This document shows, in pieces, positions 9,512-18,179 of a stretch of DNA of 64,000 nt. Both the position numbers and the translations under genes were made by a program. This DNA comes from JANYCO01 sp964437245 (GTDB taxonomy: Bacteria > Bacteroidota > Bacteroidia > Cytophagales > Cytophagaceae). Numbering within the stretch: position 1 is the stretch's first letter; every line of letters starts with the position of its first letter. The stretch covers positions 19,928-83,927 of the forward strand of contig CAYTGJ010000004.1 in NCBI GenBank assembly GCA_964437245.1, read 5' to 3'. The notes beneath the pieces are model-generated. The model was not told the DNA's origin, did not search any database, and worked only from the letters and a program-made list of their open reading frames with translations.

Positions 9512-11305
9512 TTACTTTGTCTCCCCGGATTCCTTTACCGTTATCTGTTTCGGAATGGAAATATCGATCCCGGCTTCGTCAAATACCGACAAAATATTCT
9601 GGCAGAGATCCGAATGGATATGGTACATACGTTCAGGCTTTTTGGTATGCACATTGAGCTGGTAGGAAACATTTTGTTCATTGAGCATGGTCTGAAAAAT
9701 ATAAGGCGGGTTATTAAAATCCAGGTCTTTCGTAGCATGAGCAGCTTTGAGCAGCAGCTCATGGACGGTCTTCCAGTTTTCCTCGTAGCGGATGGATACC
9801 TCTGCAGTAAGCACCAGTCCCAGCTGCTGACTCGAAGAACTGTAGTTAATGGTATGGTGTGCCAGGATAGCAGAATTCGGAATGGTCACGTCTTCGTTAT
9901 TAATGGTCCGGAGCCGGGTGACCAACGCCGTCTTTTCTACCACATACCCGGTGATACCGTTCACTTTTATCCAGTCTCCCGTTTTAAACGGCCGCATATA
10001 GGTGATGACAAGCCCCGCCACCGTATTGGCAATGGCAGAAGAAGACCCGATGGAGAAAAGAATCCCCAGAAAAACAGATACTCCCTTGAATGCGGTAGAG
10101 TCCGACCCTGGCAGATATGGGAATATGACTACCAGACAGAACGCGTATAATAAAAATCGAATAATATTGTAGGTGGGCTGGGCCCACTCCGGATGAAAAC
10201 TCTTGATCTGCAAGACGCCTCTTTCTATTTCCATCGAGAAAAAATGAAGCAACTTTACAATTCCTCTTACGATCAGCACGATCACAATGATCCGGAAAAG
10301 ACTGGGCAGATAATAGAAAAGCGATAAGGCGATCTCTTTTAAAAGGTCTACAACCCAGCTCAGAAGCATATGGGTCCAGTTTCTCGTTTCCGGAAAAAAG
10401 CTGAAGATCAGGCTGAGGGAAAGATAGATCAGCACGATCGTGGCGAGGCTTTTTATGAACATCAATACTTTCTTTACTATTTGCAGAAAATGGCGGGGAG
10501 CAAATAATTCGTGATTCTTTATTTTGATCGCTTTAAAGAAATCTCCTTTCCGGGTTGAAACCCAGTGCTGAAGCTTGCGGATCGAAATATTCTGAAGCCA
10601 TAGAACGATAACCAGCACCAGGATCACGATCAACGAATAGCCTATATGTGTAAGAAGGCTTATCAAACTATGACTTTCCCGATTGTCCAGTATTTTGGTA
10701 CGGATGTTCTGCTGGTATTCTGCGGCCAGCTCATTCAGATCCTTGCCCGCCCATAACGCATCCGCCACGCTCAGGCTTGTGACGATCGTATTGTTATACT
10801 GAATATTTAATAGGTTTTGCTGAGGAGTGACCACCACAAGATCGGGGTCAAAGGAAGCCTGCTCGTACAGATCATAAATTTTCTGAGAGGCATTTTCTGC
10901 CCGGTGAACCGCCGTAAAAGGTCCGAGAGAAGTATAAATGCAAAAAACGGTATCAATATACAACAGGACCGGTACGGCACGGGTATGAGGCCGCAGCGCC
11001 TCAATCGCCTTCAGCTGCTCAAGGAGCGAAGCGGAATCCTGTTGTATTTCTGCCTGCTGGGAAGAAAGAAGTTCCCGGTGAGAAAGCTCCGCTTTTTCCA
11101 GTTCTTCCTCCAAAATCCGGATCTTTATGGAATCGCGTATCCGCCGGTTTTCATTCAGACGAAACGTTTTCTGGATTTCTGCCGGAGACAAATCGGTCTC
11201 ACCCGTCGTTTGTGCATACAGAAACGACGGAAAAAGCAGTACAAGAAACAACAAAAACCTGAAAGGCCTTTTAACGGTCCATGAAAAGGGAGACATACTA
11301 AACAT
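9512..11305 (-). CDS. MscS-family mechanosensitive ion channel with periplasmic N-domain
   Basis: The protein (597 aa from ATG 11303-11305) has a signal peptide (core FLLFLVLLFPSFLYAQ), a roughly 190-residue periplasmic region with a coiled coil (EEELEKAELSHREL), and about five membrane helices between residues 210 and 400. The MscS pore helix and beta domain follow (FSIGSSSAIANTVAGL, MRPFKTGDWIKVNG, VVEKTALVTRLRT, NEDVTIPNSA). It opens under membrane tension to release solutes on osmotic downshock. The large N-terminal region makes it an MscK/YbiO-like variant. A second ATG at 11296 is also possible. Confidence 0.9.
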   Translation of the reverse strand: MFSMSPFSWTVKRPFRFLLFLVLLFPSFLYAQTTGETDLSPAEIQKTFRLNENRRIRDSIKIRILEEELEKAELSHRELLSSQQAEIQQDSASLLEQLKAIEALRPHTRAVPVLLYIDTVFCIYTSLGPFTAVHRAENASQKIYDLYEQASFDPDLVVVTPQQNLLNIQYNNTIVTSLSVADALWAGKDLNELAAEYQQNIRTKILDNRESHSLISLLTHIGYSLIVILVLVIVLWLQNISIRKLQHWVSTRKGDFFKAIKIKNHELFAPRHFLQIVKKVLMFIKSLATIVLIYLSLSLIFSFFPETRNWTHMLLSWVVDLLKEIALSLFYYLPSLFRIIVIVLIVRGIVKLLHFFSMEIERGVLQIKSFHPEWAQPTYNIIRFLLYAFCLVVIFPYLPGSDSTAFKGVSVFLGILFSIGSSSAIANTVAGLVITYMRPFKTGDWIKVNGITGYVVEKTALVTRLRTINNEDVTIPNSAILAHHTINYSSSSQQLGLVLTAEVSIRYEENWKTVHELLLKAAHATKDLDFNNPPYIFQTMLNEQNVSYQLNVHTKKPERMYHIHSDLCQNILSVFDEAGIDISIPKQITVKESGETK

Positions 11306-11581
11306 ATCACTAGTGGTTTTTCTGAACACTGCCTTGTTTTCGCATAAAAAATGTACAGAAATATTTATTATGTTATTAAAATAAATTAAACAATTACCGG
11401 ATTATCATTCTGTCCTTTGCTTACTGGGAGAGACTGAAACGATCACTTATATGAACGATTCTCTCTTCGTAAAAAAAGGACCTTCCCGGGAAAACTCTTT
11501 CTATGGTAATATATTTACTTTTTAAGTACAATACAATACAGGATTGTCCGGAGGTACGATTTTCAAACTCCTGCCTCTATC

Positions 11582-11640
11582 TTGAATCAGGCATACAGGA
11601 ATTGTATTAAAATTAATCCAGGATAGCCTATTTTACCTTC
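11582..11640 (+). repeat. Diverged copy of ATTAATCCGGGA-type repeat, in a 438-bp gap
   Basis: The segment TATTAAAATTAATCCAGGATAGCCTA near 11606-11631 resembles the ends of the repeats at 43965-44098 and 59482-59633, and 'TCTTGAATCAGGCATACAGGAATT' before it echoes the 59.6-kb copy. All three copies point the same way, towards a plus-strand gene 50-200 bp further on. The remaining gap (11330-11767) is AT-rich and shows no gene. Confidence 0.4.
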
Positions 11641-11767
11641 CTTTCCAGGATTTATGATCTTATCTTGCATCCTGAAGCTGGTATTCAGGATCTGTTTCTT
11701 AGACAGGTACTGACCGGACATTACATTTACTTAAAACAGGGATCTTTACCCGATCTTTTTTAATTTT

Positions 11768-13309
11768 ATGAGAAGAAGTGATTATATACTGACTCTGGCG
11801 GCGGGGTTTCTGACCGCACCCGAGCCTAAACTGGACGATCTGTACCGTCATTTTGCCCAACGCTTTGAGCTGGCCAACCTGGCCAAGCCTGGCTTTGTAT
11901 CGTTGGGAGGAGAAAGCGCCGGACAGCGCCGGAATTTTACCGACTGGATAACGTCTCTCCGGAATGAACAGGTCCTTGCAGTGCATTTTCTTGAGTACCC
12001 ACACAACCATGAGGAACTGCCGGCACATATTGCGGCTGCCTTTTCAGGAGTACAGGAGCTGGTAATGCAGGTGGAAACAGCGAAAGGTCCTGAAACTTTT
12101 TTTCTGGCTACCTTCAGAAGCCCTTCCTATGAACTCAATACTGCACAACTGATCGCTCTGATCAATCAGCAAAAAAATCCAACTTCCCTTTGGAACCGTA
12201 TTCATGAACTCCTCCAGGAATCCAATTCGCTCAACAACCGGTCTGCGATCGCAAGAGAAAACATACAGGAATATCTTCTCTCCCGGGAAGGAGCAGAAGT
12301 ATTGGAGTACATGCTTGATAAACTGACAAGTGAAGTGCAGGTGGAATGTCTGGTAGAAGAGGTAGAATTCAATATTCAGGGATTTGAAACACTGTTTTAT
12401 AAATCTGAGTTTTCGTTCGGAGATTCCGGCCGGGAATATGTATACCTCTATCCTGTTGAGGAGGTTAGCAGTACTCAGCTTCTGGAACTGGCCAACGCTC
12501 AGCCTTTTTACAACGAGCTCTGGGATGCCGTGAGTAAAAAAACAACTGAATACGGCTATACTGATCTGCCTGTTTTCAAAACAGAGGAATGGGAAGAAAA
12601 GCTTCCCTCACTCACACCAGAACAACTGCAATCAATTGCCGGCATCGTCTGTCGGGTCATTTGTGAATTTTGTGAAGAAAAATCTCTTAAACCCATAATC
12701 CCCAAAGAACTGAAAGAATTCTTCGGGCCCGACGAGCTGGAAAACAAAAGAATACAAGCCCGGTCCAGGATCAGCGATGTACAATGGTACCTCCAGTCGA
12801 TCCGGGAACCCTGGGAAATGTATATTTTCCAAGCGATCCCTTCCCTGCCAACAAAAGGAAAGACATTTTCCCTCGAAGAAAGTTCCCGTCAACTGTCGGA
12901 CGCTCTTTCCGAAATTACAGCCTTCGCACAAACGATCAACTCTCCTTTTGCAGAAGCGTTTTCCCTGAGCCATTACTTCCTGACCGGCCCGATTCCTGAA
13001 GGAAGTTTTGATGAGGAGCATCTGACCTTGATCCTGCAGGCTCTTGAAGAAAAAGGATTTTCCGAAAGGGCCCGGGAAAATTTTAAAAATAGTTTCTATT
13101 TCTCAGAAGAACTGTTGATGCTCGGCTGGAGTGTAAAGGCTCTTTACGGATTTTTTGCTCATAAGCTTGCAAATGTATTTGGAGGAATGGGTTCGTGGAA
13201 CGATTCTTATATGGAAAGCGAAGCCGACCAGGAGAAGTTTTACAACGTTTCGGAAACTACCTTTAAGTTCCTGAACATTCATTTTGCAACGTTACTTTCA
13301 CAAAAGTAA
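11768..13309 (+). CDS. Hypothetical cytoplasmic protein, 513 aa
   Basis: No family is recognised. The protein is soluble, acidic and mostly helical, with no signal peptide or membrane helix; the first residues MRRSDYILTLAAGFLTAPEP are mildly hydrophobic but lack a cleavage pattern. Features include a short CRVICEFCEE cysteine pair near residue 300, glutamate-rich helices through residues 130-330, and an aromatic C-terminus with GGMGSWNDSYMESE. Codon use looks native. It is the only plus-strand gene for many kilobases on either side, with a dispersed repeat upstream and the bestrophin gene converging downstream. Confidence 0.7.
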   Translation: MRRSDYILTLAAGFLTAPEPKLDDLYRHFAQRFELANLAKPGFVSLGGESAGQRRNFTDWITSLRNEQVLAVHFLEYPHNHEELPAHIAAAFSGVQELVMQVETAKGPETFFLATFRSPSYELNTAQLIALINQQKNPTSLWNRIHELLQESNSLNNRSAIARENIQEYLLSREGAEVLEYMLDKLTSEVQVECLVEEVEFNIQGFETLFYKSEFSFGDSGREYVYLYPVEEVSSTQLLELANAQPFYNELWDAVSKKTTEYGYTDLPVFKTEEWEEKLPSLTPEQLQSIAGIVCRVICEFCEEKSLKPIIPKELKEFFGPDELENKRIQARSRISDVQWYLQSIREPWEMYIFQAIPSLPTKGKTFSLEESSRQLSDALSEITAFAQTINSPFAEAFSLSHYFLTGPIPEGSFDEEHLTLILQALEEKGFSERARENFKNSFYFSEELLMLGWSVKALYGFFAHKLANVFGGMGSWNDSYMESEADQEKFYNVSETTFKFLNIHFATLLSQK

Positions 13310-13380
13310 CAGCAAACACAGGCTTTTCTGGTACTATAATCCTGAGCAGGAAGGAAAATATCTCCCGGAGAAATTAGAGA

Positions 13381-14295
13381 TTACATAATGTATTCTCCGT
13401 TGACAGTTTGAACAGGTGTAGGAATATTTTCTTCCTGCAGCATTTCCAGGAGGTTTATTTCGATGGTGCGGGTAATCTGGTCCAAGGCTATTCCCGTGGG
13501 TGTATTGTCAAAAGGATTCAGCAAAGACTGGCCCAATGCCTGTATGGTAAAAAAAACATACCCCAGCAACGTTCCGAAAAGAATCGCCCAGATGCCGATG
13601 GAATTGCCAATAGTCATGGTGACACTGTATACAAAAATCCATATGAATCCTTTGGCATAAGAATTATAAGTAGTGGGGAAAATAGTGTTTTTGATTCTTT
13701 CAGATTTTCCCATGTCGTCGCAAAAGGCGGTGATCATCTTATTGAACTCTATAAGTTTAAATCCGTCAATATTTCCTTGCTGGTACAGCAGCTCCAGGTC
13801 CCTGGATTGAATGGTCAGAATTGCATTGTGTTTATTGCTCTGTCCGGAGATTTCCTTCACCTCTTCTGGCGGCAAAAAACCTTCGTATTCTTTACTTCCC
13901 GAATTTCGCAGAAATGATTTTAACGCATATAAAAACCCGATGTGGCGTTTGATCATCTTTTTTCTTTTTTCATCCAGCTCGGCAGGTGAATCCTTGACAC
14001 CCAGTTGTGTGTAGCAAATGATCTGCCGGGTCCAGGTTCTTGAGTTGTTGACAAGAGAACCCCATACTTTCCTGGATTCCCACCACCGGTCGTATGCATG
14101 AGTGTTGTTAAATCCAATGAAAAAAGCAAGCGCTGTACCCAAAACCGTGGGAACAAAAACAGGGAAAACGAAATGGTTTTTTAACCAGCTATCATTGATA
14201 AAATATGCGATGATACAGGTGAGAACAGAAAAAAGGAGATTCCTCCAGGTACCGGTGATAATTCTGTTGATCCGTACATTGGGTGTTACGATCAT
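13381..14295 (-). CDS. Bestrophin-family ion channel
   Basis: This 304-aa protein shows the bestrophin (UPF0187/RFP-TM) pattern: 'NRIITGTWRNLLFSVLTCI', a first membrane helix, VPTVLGTALAFFIGFNNTHAYDRWWESRKVWGSLVNNSR (the family signature, with the aromatic RWW and R-x-x-W), and a second membrane pair near residues 210-245. Bacterial homologues form pentameric channels; some conduct cations rather than the chloride carried by animal bestrophins. It is convergent with the 513-aa gene and stands alone. Confidence 0.88.
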   Translation of the reverse strand: MIVTPNVRINRIITGTWRNLLFSVLTCIIAYFINDSWLKNHFVFPVFVPTVLGTALAFFIGFNNTHAYDRWWESRKVWGSLVNNSRTWTRQIICYTQLGVKDSPAELDEKRKKMIKRHIGFLYALKSFLRNSGSKEYEGFLPPEEVKEISGQSNKHNAILTIQSRDLELLYQQGNIDGFKLIEFNKMITAFCDDMGKSERIKNTIFPTTYNSYAKGFIWIFVYSVTMTIGNSIGIWAILFGTLLGYVFFTIQALGQSLLNPFDNTPTGIALDQITRTIEINLLEMLQEENIPTPVQTVNGEYIM

Positions 14296-14381
14296 AAATT
14301 TATAGCGTTATAAACAGTAAAAATTCGGTAGACAATAGTCTTTTATGGCTCCATTCCCGGATTTAGCTTGTCTATTGACAA

Positions 14382-14455
14382 CGGTTTGTGTCCCCACAAA
14401 CCGAAGCTTCCTATGTGATTGTTGTGATTAGCCATCGTTGGTGTCTTCACAAACG
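14382..14455. repeat. Paired GTTTGTG hairpins (dispersed family)
   Basis: A perfect 9-bp stem with a 4-base loop is at 14382-14403 (CGGTTTGTG-TCCC-CACAAACCG). A second, with one mismatch, is at 14436-14455 (CGTTGGTG-TCTT-CACAAACG). The tail GAAGCTT follows the first, as AAAGCTG follows its relatives near 28531 and 40323. The pair fills the 242-bp gap between two minus-strand genes. There is no T-run, so a plain terminator role is not obvious. Confidence 0.6.
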
Positions 14456-14537
14456 ACTTCATTTAACTGAATTATTAAAACAACCAGATCCGGCAATAGA
14501 GTCTCTTTTATATAGTAATATAAAACATTCAGGAGAA

Positions 14538-15206
14538 TCATTTCTTTTTCCAAAAGAAAAAATTTTTCTCTGACGGTTTCTTTTCGAGGGAAAGGAAACC
14601 GTCTATTTGTCCGTCGATCACTACCACAAGAGCATTCAGAAGATATTGGTTTTTATCCTGCCGGTTTCTCCAGGTATGGTTATGAAGGCCTAAAAAATGG
14701 TTTAGAAGGTTTTCATCCGCATGACGGGAGGTGATCAGCATAAAGGATCTTCTCGGAATAGAGACAAACAGTTCATTTGAATTCAGCAATTCATGCGCTT
14801 TCATCATATGGTTTATGCAAAGAATTTTTTCGCTGCTGAAACCCTGTCCGGAAGCAGAAAGGATCTTTCCCTCATACTCAGGCGACCATTCAAAATCCTG
14901 TGGATAGCTTTCCAGATTACGATAAGCATCCTGCCATAAAGCATTAGCATCTTTTCCTTCGAGGTCGGCTGGCATGACAAATGCCAGGTCAGAGGGCTCT
15001 CCATACCCCAGTGCGATGACAAGCTGAGGCTTTTCCGTGGAACCAAACAATGTTTGCCGCACGGCACCTGCCCGGATCCCAATCCAGTCTCCGGGCTTAA
15101 GAACAGGATAAAGTGTTTTCATTTGCCCGGCAAAATCCTTCTCTGCTCCTGTCTGGACTGCTTTTATTTTCTTCAAAAATTCCCCAAACCATTCCATTCT
15201 CAACAT
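14538..15206 (-). CDS. Hypothetical protein, about 222 aa
   Basis: I choose ATG 15204-15206 (MLRMEWFGEF); a GTG 60 bases upstream would give 242 residues. The protein is soluble with a basic, lysine-rich end (PSEKNFFFWKKK). Stretches such as PVLKPGDWIGIRAGAVRQTLFG and LVIALGYGEPSDLAFVMPADL suggest a mixed alpha/beta domain; SIPRRSFMLITSRHADE and NALVVVIDGQIDGFL lie towards the C-terminus. The arrangement vaguely recalls DUF1444-type proteins, but I cannot confirm that. Confidence 0.55.
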   Translation of the reverse strand: MLRMEWFGEFLKKIKAVQTGAEKDFAGQMKTLYPVLKPGDWIGIRAGAVRQTLFGSTEKPQLVIALGYGEPSDLAFVMPADLEGKDANALWQDAYRNLESYPQDFEWSPEYEGKILSASGQGFSSEKILCINHMMKAHELLNSNELFVSIPRRSFMLITSRHADENLLNHFLGLHNHTWRNRQDKNQYLLNALVVVIDGQIDGFLSLEKKPSEKNFFFWKKK

Positions 15207-15397
15207 ACTTGGTCTCCGAAAGCTAAGAATTTTCGCCGTATTGATTTCTTTTTCTTTTATAATCACAGATAGAAATTACATTCCTGCTCACAAAATCTTT
15301 TTTTACCGTTTTATTCTTAAAACAAATTCCGCCAATGTAACAGAATTGATCAGCATGGTTTCCTGGCAGGTGTTCAATCTCCGTGACCTCCGGGAGG

Positions 15398-16405
15398 CTA
15401 TTCCGACCGGCCGGTAGAGTTGTTCTCATCTCCGGGTTGTTCTTTTTCTGCCTGCTCGGCATTTGTTTTTATATGGACCAGTACACGTTCGTGGATCTTA
15501 TGAATAATATAGTTGCTCCACAACTTCCAGTACAAGGCCGGCTTAATATTATGATAATACCAGGTGGTGCCTTCGAGGACTGTAGTTCCATCCGGTAAAA
15601 CAGTCAGCCTGAACTGTCCTTCTTTGGAAACAAAATAATCGTGCAGGTGCGGCGCATCGATATCCCAGAAGCTCAGTTCTTTCATTGGTTGCGGTTGTTC
15701 ATCTACCTTGAATCTCAACAGCGCTGGTTCTTCCCAAACGGTTATCGGCTCTACAAAACTTCCGGTCGTAAAATTACAATGTCTTACAGCCCCTACTCCT
15801 GTTCCTTCGATGGTGGCATTGACCGGATAAGCGATCCCGGTTTTAAAAATAAGTTCGGTCGGTTCGGCCAGCGACGGAAATGCTATGACATTCTTCCAAA
15901 CCGTTTCCGGTGCCGCCTTGATCTCCACGGAAGTCACCACAGAAGTCAGAACGGGAGCCTGATCTTTTTCTACGAAAGCTGTAGCAGGAATAATACCGAT
16001 CAGAAACAGCAGAAAGGTAGTGGTCTGGTCTGGCTTCTTTCTGACCACCAGATACCCTATCAGGCTGCCAACCAGGCAAAGGCCCAGACCTATAGGAGCC
16101 GCCATGGCTATACAGATCAGCCCTTCGATGGCAAACACAATGAGAAAGATCGTAAAGATCACCAGCGTCAGCATACCGATCCGGCACGCCTTTTTCAGGG
16201 AAATACCTTTTTTAATTCCATACAAGATGGACGAACCTCCTCCTATAAAAAGAGGAGTCAGCACAAACAGGGCCAGACCATACGTTCCGATGCCATAGAT
16301 TCCCCAAAGAGTCAGAAGGCCGGCGATCAGGATTGTCAGGGTAATTGCCAGAACTGCTCGTTTTTTGTCATTTTCCGGTATTATTTTTTCCAGTTGCTTT
16401 TTCAT
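15398..16405 (-). CDS. Membrane protein with C-terminal SRPBCC (START-like) domain
   Basis: The 335-aa protein has about five hydrophobic helices in residues 15-155, then a SRPBCC-type lipid/ligand-binding domain: SVEIKAAPETVWKNVIAF (strand-helix start), GTGVGAVRHCNFTTGSFVEPITVWEEP, LLRFKVDEQPQPM, and a long final amphipathic helix YWKLWSNYIIHKIHERVLVHIK. The domain probably binds a hydrophobic ligand at the cytoplasmic face or in the periplasm. The function is unknown. It is followed on the same strand by the 222-aa gene. Confidence 0.7.
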   Translation of the reverse strand: MKKQLEKIIPENDKKRAVLAITLTILIAGLLTLWGIYGIGTYGLALFVLTPLFIGGGSSILYGIKKGISLKKACRIGMLTLVIFTIFLIVFAIEGLICIAMAAPIGLGLCLVGSLIGYLVVRKKPDQTTTFLLFLIGIIPATAFVEKDQAPVLTSVVTSVEIKAAPETVWKNVIAFPSLAEPTELIFKTGIAYPVNATIEGTGVGAVRHCNFTTGSFVEPITVWEEPALLRFKVDEQPQPMKELSFWDIDAPHLHDYFVSKEGQFRLTVLPDGTTVLEGTTWYYHNIKPALYWKLWSNYIIHKIHERVLVHIKTNAEQAEKEQPGDENNSTGRSE

Positions 16406-16512
16406 AGAAGAAGGTTTTTTAGAGAAAAGGTATCAGGTTGTTTGATGCAGGATGATTGCCTTTCACGGCCCGGAGAAGAACACTCTGTTTAACAAATTAA
16501 ATCGTTTTATTA

Positions 16513-16911
16513 TCAGCGAAGGATACGGACCAGAGGATCTAACAGATTTTTCCGGACAATGGTTTTCAGCATCTCCGACTTCTCCAGTTGCCTGGCAATA
16601 GCCGGAGAAACCGCATAATACCATTTTACCAGTATCCTTCCGGCAGGAGTTGTCAGCAGTTTCTCATCTCTGAAAACCCTCAGGGCTTTCACTTGCGGGG
16701 CCTCGTAGTCTCCGTAACAGGCTGTTGCAACAAAACAGCCTTTGGTTCCCGAACTCAGGCCGTTTGCCTCTTCGAGCTGATTTACATATTCCAGGCTTTC
16801 TTTCAGTCCAAGACCGGAAACTTCTTTATATCTTTTTACCGCTTCTATCTTATTTCCATGCCTGCACAGATCAAGCAATTCAAGGTCAAGGCCGCCGGGT
16901 GTTTTTTTCAT
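16513..16911 (-). CDS. CFI-box protein with ribosomal L7/L12-like N-terminal helix region
   Basis: Residues 8-45 (LDLELLDLCRHGNKIEAVKRYKEVSGLGLKESLEYVNQ) resemble the C-terminal domain of ribosomal protein L7/L12, notably 'GNKIEAVKRYKEVSGLGLKE'. Residues 59-72 are the CFI-box (CFVATACYGDYEAP), a short Cys-rich motif with V-A-T-A-C-Y-G. The rest, KALRVFRDEKLLTTPAGRILVKWYYAVSP, is the usual extension of CFI-box proteins. Such proteins are common and uncharacterised. The pairing of the two modules in 132 residues is the notable point. Confidence 0.75.
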   Translation of the reverse strand: MKKTPGGLDLELLDLCRHGNKIEAVKRYKEVSGLGLKESLEYVNQLEEANGLSSGTKGCFVATACYGDYEAPQVKALRVFRDEKLLTTPAGRILVKWYYAVSPAIARQLEKSEMLKTIVRKNLLDPLVRILR

Positions 16912-16929
16912 GGTATATTTTTATGATTT

Positions 16930-17352
16930 TTATTCCTGGTCTTCTTTCGATTTTTTGTAACGTCTGGTATATGATTTTAAAACCGGGAAACTCAATACTG
17001 TTAAGATAGAAATACAGGCGGAAATTCCCAACGCCCCGCCAAAACCTGTAAAGAACTGACTGGAATTTAAATAGATCAGTCCGAAAATCAGCCCTGCCAG
17101 GGCCAATAACGAAAAATTGCTCATGATCTTCGGAGACACCATTCCGATAAAGGATGCTCCAATAAAAACAACCGGTATATGAACAGTTAAATAAGGGCTC
17201 AGAAGCGCTGGAAAAAAAAAGAAAAACAGGGCTACGGCCAGCGATAAGAGCGCTGAAGACCGGACAGCTCCCTGGTTTAAATGTTCGTTGACATAAAACG
17301 TAAGAACACTGCTGACCATTCCTGTAGCGACTATCACGATTGCTTCTGTCAT
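16930..17352 (-). CDS. Membrane protein, second of a pair
   Basis: The protein has 140 residues from ATG 17350-17352 (MTEAIVIV), with four membrane helices and a basic tail (SYTRRYKKSKEDQE). A longer frame reaching into the upstream gene is rejected because it would overlap that gene by almost 200 bases and begin with Arg/Cys-rich sequence. It starts two bases after the stop of the neighbouring membrane gene, so they form an operon. The glycine-rich FFTGFGGALGISACISILTVL helix is reminiscent of small transporter halves. The family is unknown. Confidence 0.6.
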   Translation of the reverse strand: MTEAIVIVATGMVSSVLTFYVNEHLNQGAVRSSALLSLAVALFFFFFPALLSPYLTVHIPVVFIGASFIGMVSPKIMSNFSLLALAGLIFGLIYLNSSQFFTGFGGALGISACISILTVLSFPVLKSYTRRYKKSKEDQE

Positions 17353-17354
17353 TT

Positions 17355-17912
17355 CTAAAACCATAAGAAAAACAAAAAGGAGGTGAGAGAGACGCCTACA
17401 AAGGCGAGAGTACCGGTTTTTCCGCCTACTCCTTCCAGCAGGCTTTTGGAAACAACCAATAATACGGCCGTAAATATTCCCGCCGCCAGAACAAAGTAAA
17501 AGTCCTGTGCGACCATGGAGCCGGACATTCCCACAAAGGCTCCGCAATACAATGCCGATGGAAGTTGTTTCAGATAGGTTGATTTTTTATTCCATACCGG
17601 AATATACGAAGCGATTGCTCCCACTATTCCCGCCGCAATGACTGGTCCAAGGTGGACCCGGTGGTTCAGATAAAAAGTCACTACGGCACCTACCGGTACC
17701 CAGCAGGCCACATAGATATTTTCATAAACCGGCGCTTCCTGGTATGCCTGCATATTCAGATAGGTCAGTAAGATCATCAGCGAAATGGCGGTAACAAAAA
17801 GAGGAAGGAAGGAAGAGCTTTCCTGTTCCTGTACCATGGCCCACAGAAAAAACAACTGGAAAAACAAAATTAACGAGATAGAAAAATAACGAAGTGTTTT
17901 ATGTTTTATCAT
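17355..17912 (-). CDS. Membrane protein, first of a pair
   Basis: The 185-residue protein has about six hydrophobic helices. Conserved-looking turns are NHRVHLGPVIAAGIVGAIAS and SALYCGAFVGMSGSMVAQ, a glycine-rich pair that suggests a transporter-like re-entrant feature. It is followed, two bases after its stop, by a second membrane gene, so the two probably act together. No family is recognised. It lies just outside the left end of the mobile element, its ATG about 80 bp from the target duplication. Confidence 0.6.
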   Translation of the reverse strand: MIKHKTLRYFSISLILFFQLFFLWAMVQEQESSSFLPLFVTAISLMILLTYLNMQAYQEAPVYENIYVACWVPVGAVVTFYLNHRVHLGPVIAAGIVGAIASYIPVWNKKSTYLKQLPSALYCGAFVGMSGSMVAQDFYFVLAAGIFTAVLLVVSKSLLEGVGGKTGTLAFVGVSLTSFLFFLWF

Positions 17913-17992
17913 TCCCTTACAACCCCTGCTTAGTTATTCTCAAAAATAAACAAAGTATTGTTCGTTTGGTTCAGAGAAGGAGCATAATTCAT

Positions 17993-18000
17993 TTAAAAAA
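17993..18000. repeat. Left target-site duplication TTAAAAAA
   Basis: Eight bases directly abutting the left inverted repeat, repeated identically at 23948-23955. Eight-base duplications are typical of IS1595-family transposition. Confidence 0.85.
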
Positions 18001-18025
18001 GGTAATTATCCCCTAGAAACAGGGA
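18001..18025 (+). repeat. Left terminal inverted repeat
   Basis: Begins GGTAATTATCCCCT then AGAAACAGGGA; matches the reverse complement of 23923-23947 at 23 of 25 positions. The similarity weakens but continues further inwards, including AAATTTATGGT-type sequence within the adjoining hairpins. Confidence 0.85.
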
Positions 18026-18047
18026 CATCTAGAAAGGTACTAAAATA

Positions 18048-18084
18048 ACAGAGGCCTACCATATAATTTATGGTAGGCCTCTGT
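18048..18084. terminator. Perfect 15-bp hairpin just inside the left end
   Basis: ACAGAGGCCTACCAT (18048-18062), a 7-base loop, then its exact complement (18070-18084). On the minus strand it is followed by a T-rich TATTTTA, so it may stop transcription leaving or entering the element. An analogous hairpin occurs at the right end (23875-23903). Confidence 0.6.
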
Positions 18085-18179
18085 ATTAGTTACCAAATTC
18101 TCGCATCCTTTATTTCTAATCTCACCAATTTTTCGTAACTTACTAAGGACAGAGGTATGTTTCACTTAAAATCAGGGAT

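Noticed and set aside
12556..13021. Minus-strand open frames inside the 513-aa gene
   Set aside because: They are antisense shadows of a well-behaved plus-strand gene and have Ser/Arg-rich random composition.
17355..17547. Longer N-terminal start of the second membrane gene (to 17547)
   Set aside because: It would overlap the preceding gene by almost 200 bases and its extension is Arg/Cys-rich and unlike the rest; the ATG at 17352 fits two bases after that gene's stop.
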